Assembly (NCBI GenBank): GCA_905215405.1
Contig: CAJMQE010000060.1
Location: forward strand, 1-23,133
Source of the DNA: an uncultured bacterium
GTDB taxonomy: Bacteria > Bacillota > Clostridia > Lachnospirales > Lachnospiraceae
Direction: 5' to 3'
Length of the DNA: 23,133 nt
The notes under the pieces were generated by a model. The model was not told the origin of the DNA. It ran no database searches and worked only from the letters and a program-made list of their open reading frames with translations. Positions 22,964 through 23,133 of this stretch are shown here, piece after piece. Position 1 is the stretch's first letter, and each line of letters opens with the position of its first letter. The translations under genes and the position numbers were made by a program.

Positions 22964-23035
22964 CTCCCCGAGTAGGGCTCGAACCTACAACATCACGGTT
23001 AACAGCCGTGCGCTCTACCATTGAGCTATCGAGGA
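22964..23035 (-). tRNA. tRNA-Asn (GTT)
   Basis: The cloverleaf on the minus strand has acceptor TCCTCGA/TCGGGGA (one G-T pair), D-arm AGCTCAATGGTAGAGC, anticodon loop CTGTTAA (GTT), T-arm GTAGGTTCGAGCCCTAC and discriminator G. It is the first of three tRNAs in one transcript. Confidence 0.96.
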
Positions 23036-23133
23036 ATACTTCGTAGCTTTCGCTCAAAAGAATGAAGAATTTTATTCCTTCAAAACTGCACATTAATCAT
23101 ATCTTACATCCGGTTATCCTAAGATAACTCCTC
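23036..23133 (-). other. Spacer upstream of the tRNAs, probably downstream of an rRNA gene
   Basis: The minus-strand sequence contains GTGCAGTTTTGAAGGAAT, a kind of string common in the spacers of Lachnospiraceae rRNA operons. I see no 5S, 16S or 23S sequence inside the window, so the link to an rRNA operon is inference. Confidence 0.4.

Noticed and set aside
23036..23133. Possible 5S or 16S/23S rRNA fragment at the right edge
   Set aside because: No conserved rRNA core sequence could be matched; it looks like spacer only.

Overview
This window looks like chromosomal DNA of a low-GC Clostridia species, most likely a Lachnospiraceae relative of Roseburia, Agathobacter or Eubacterium. The reasons are the AT-rich composition, strong AGGAGG ribosome sites, canonical TTGACA/TATAAT promoters, the gene order gdpP-rplI-dnaB near rpsF-ssb-rpsR, and an anaerobic pyruvate formate-lyase system with a clostridial-type ferredoxin. 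The genus is inferred, not proven.

Layout. 1-2800 (minus strand): a serine/threonine protein kinase fused to a ParA/CpaE-like P-loop region, a second P-loop protein, and a 65-aa protein, ending at a terminator. Both larger genes lack a normal start codon at the expected place. 3000-4330: mecA (plus) and a small DUF1858 redox protein (minus) converge on a shared terminator. 4340-8940 (plus) is the anaerobic metabolism block. It holds a pyruvate formate-lyase without its glycyl-radical domain, a 75-aa protein resembling only the front of that domain, an 83-aa protein that is the complete glycyl-radical domain, the PFL-activating enzyme and a 2[4Fe-4S] ferredoxin.

9000-14570 (minus): a MerR-like coiled-coil protein, then the operon gdpP-rplI-dnaB. 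15050-15780 (minus): two small membrane proteins (DUF4234, DUF2752). 15970-17490 (minus): DUF951 protein and rpsF-ssb-rpsR. 17516-18253 (minus): a sirtuin. 18515-22283 (minus): a polysaccharide-type cluster with a lipoprotein, a sugar nucleotidyltransferase, a CpsC/Wzz-like chain-length protein and a CpsD-like protein with a degenerate P-loop. 22720-23035 (minus): tRNA-Asn, tRNA-Glu and tRNA-Cys, probably the tail of an rRNA operon lying outside the window.

The strongest candidate for an unusual system is the split PFL. The radical-carrying glycine sits on a separate 83-aa subunit, so the PFL core, the small radical subunit and PflA would have to assemble to make formate and acetyl-CoA. A separable radical subunit could be replaced after oxygen cleavage, as E. 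coli GrcA/YfiD repairs PFL, but here it appears to be the only one in the locus. The divergent DUF1858 redox gene has a promoter sharing a TTGACTTT(T)GTATACAG element with the pfl promoter, which suggests joint control.
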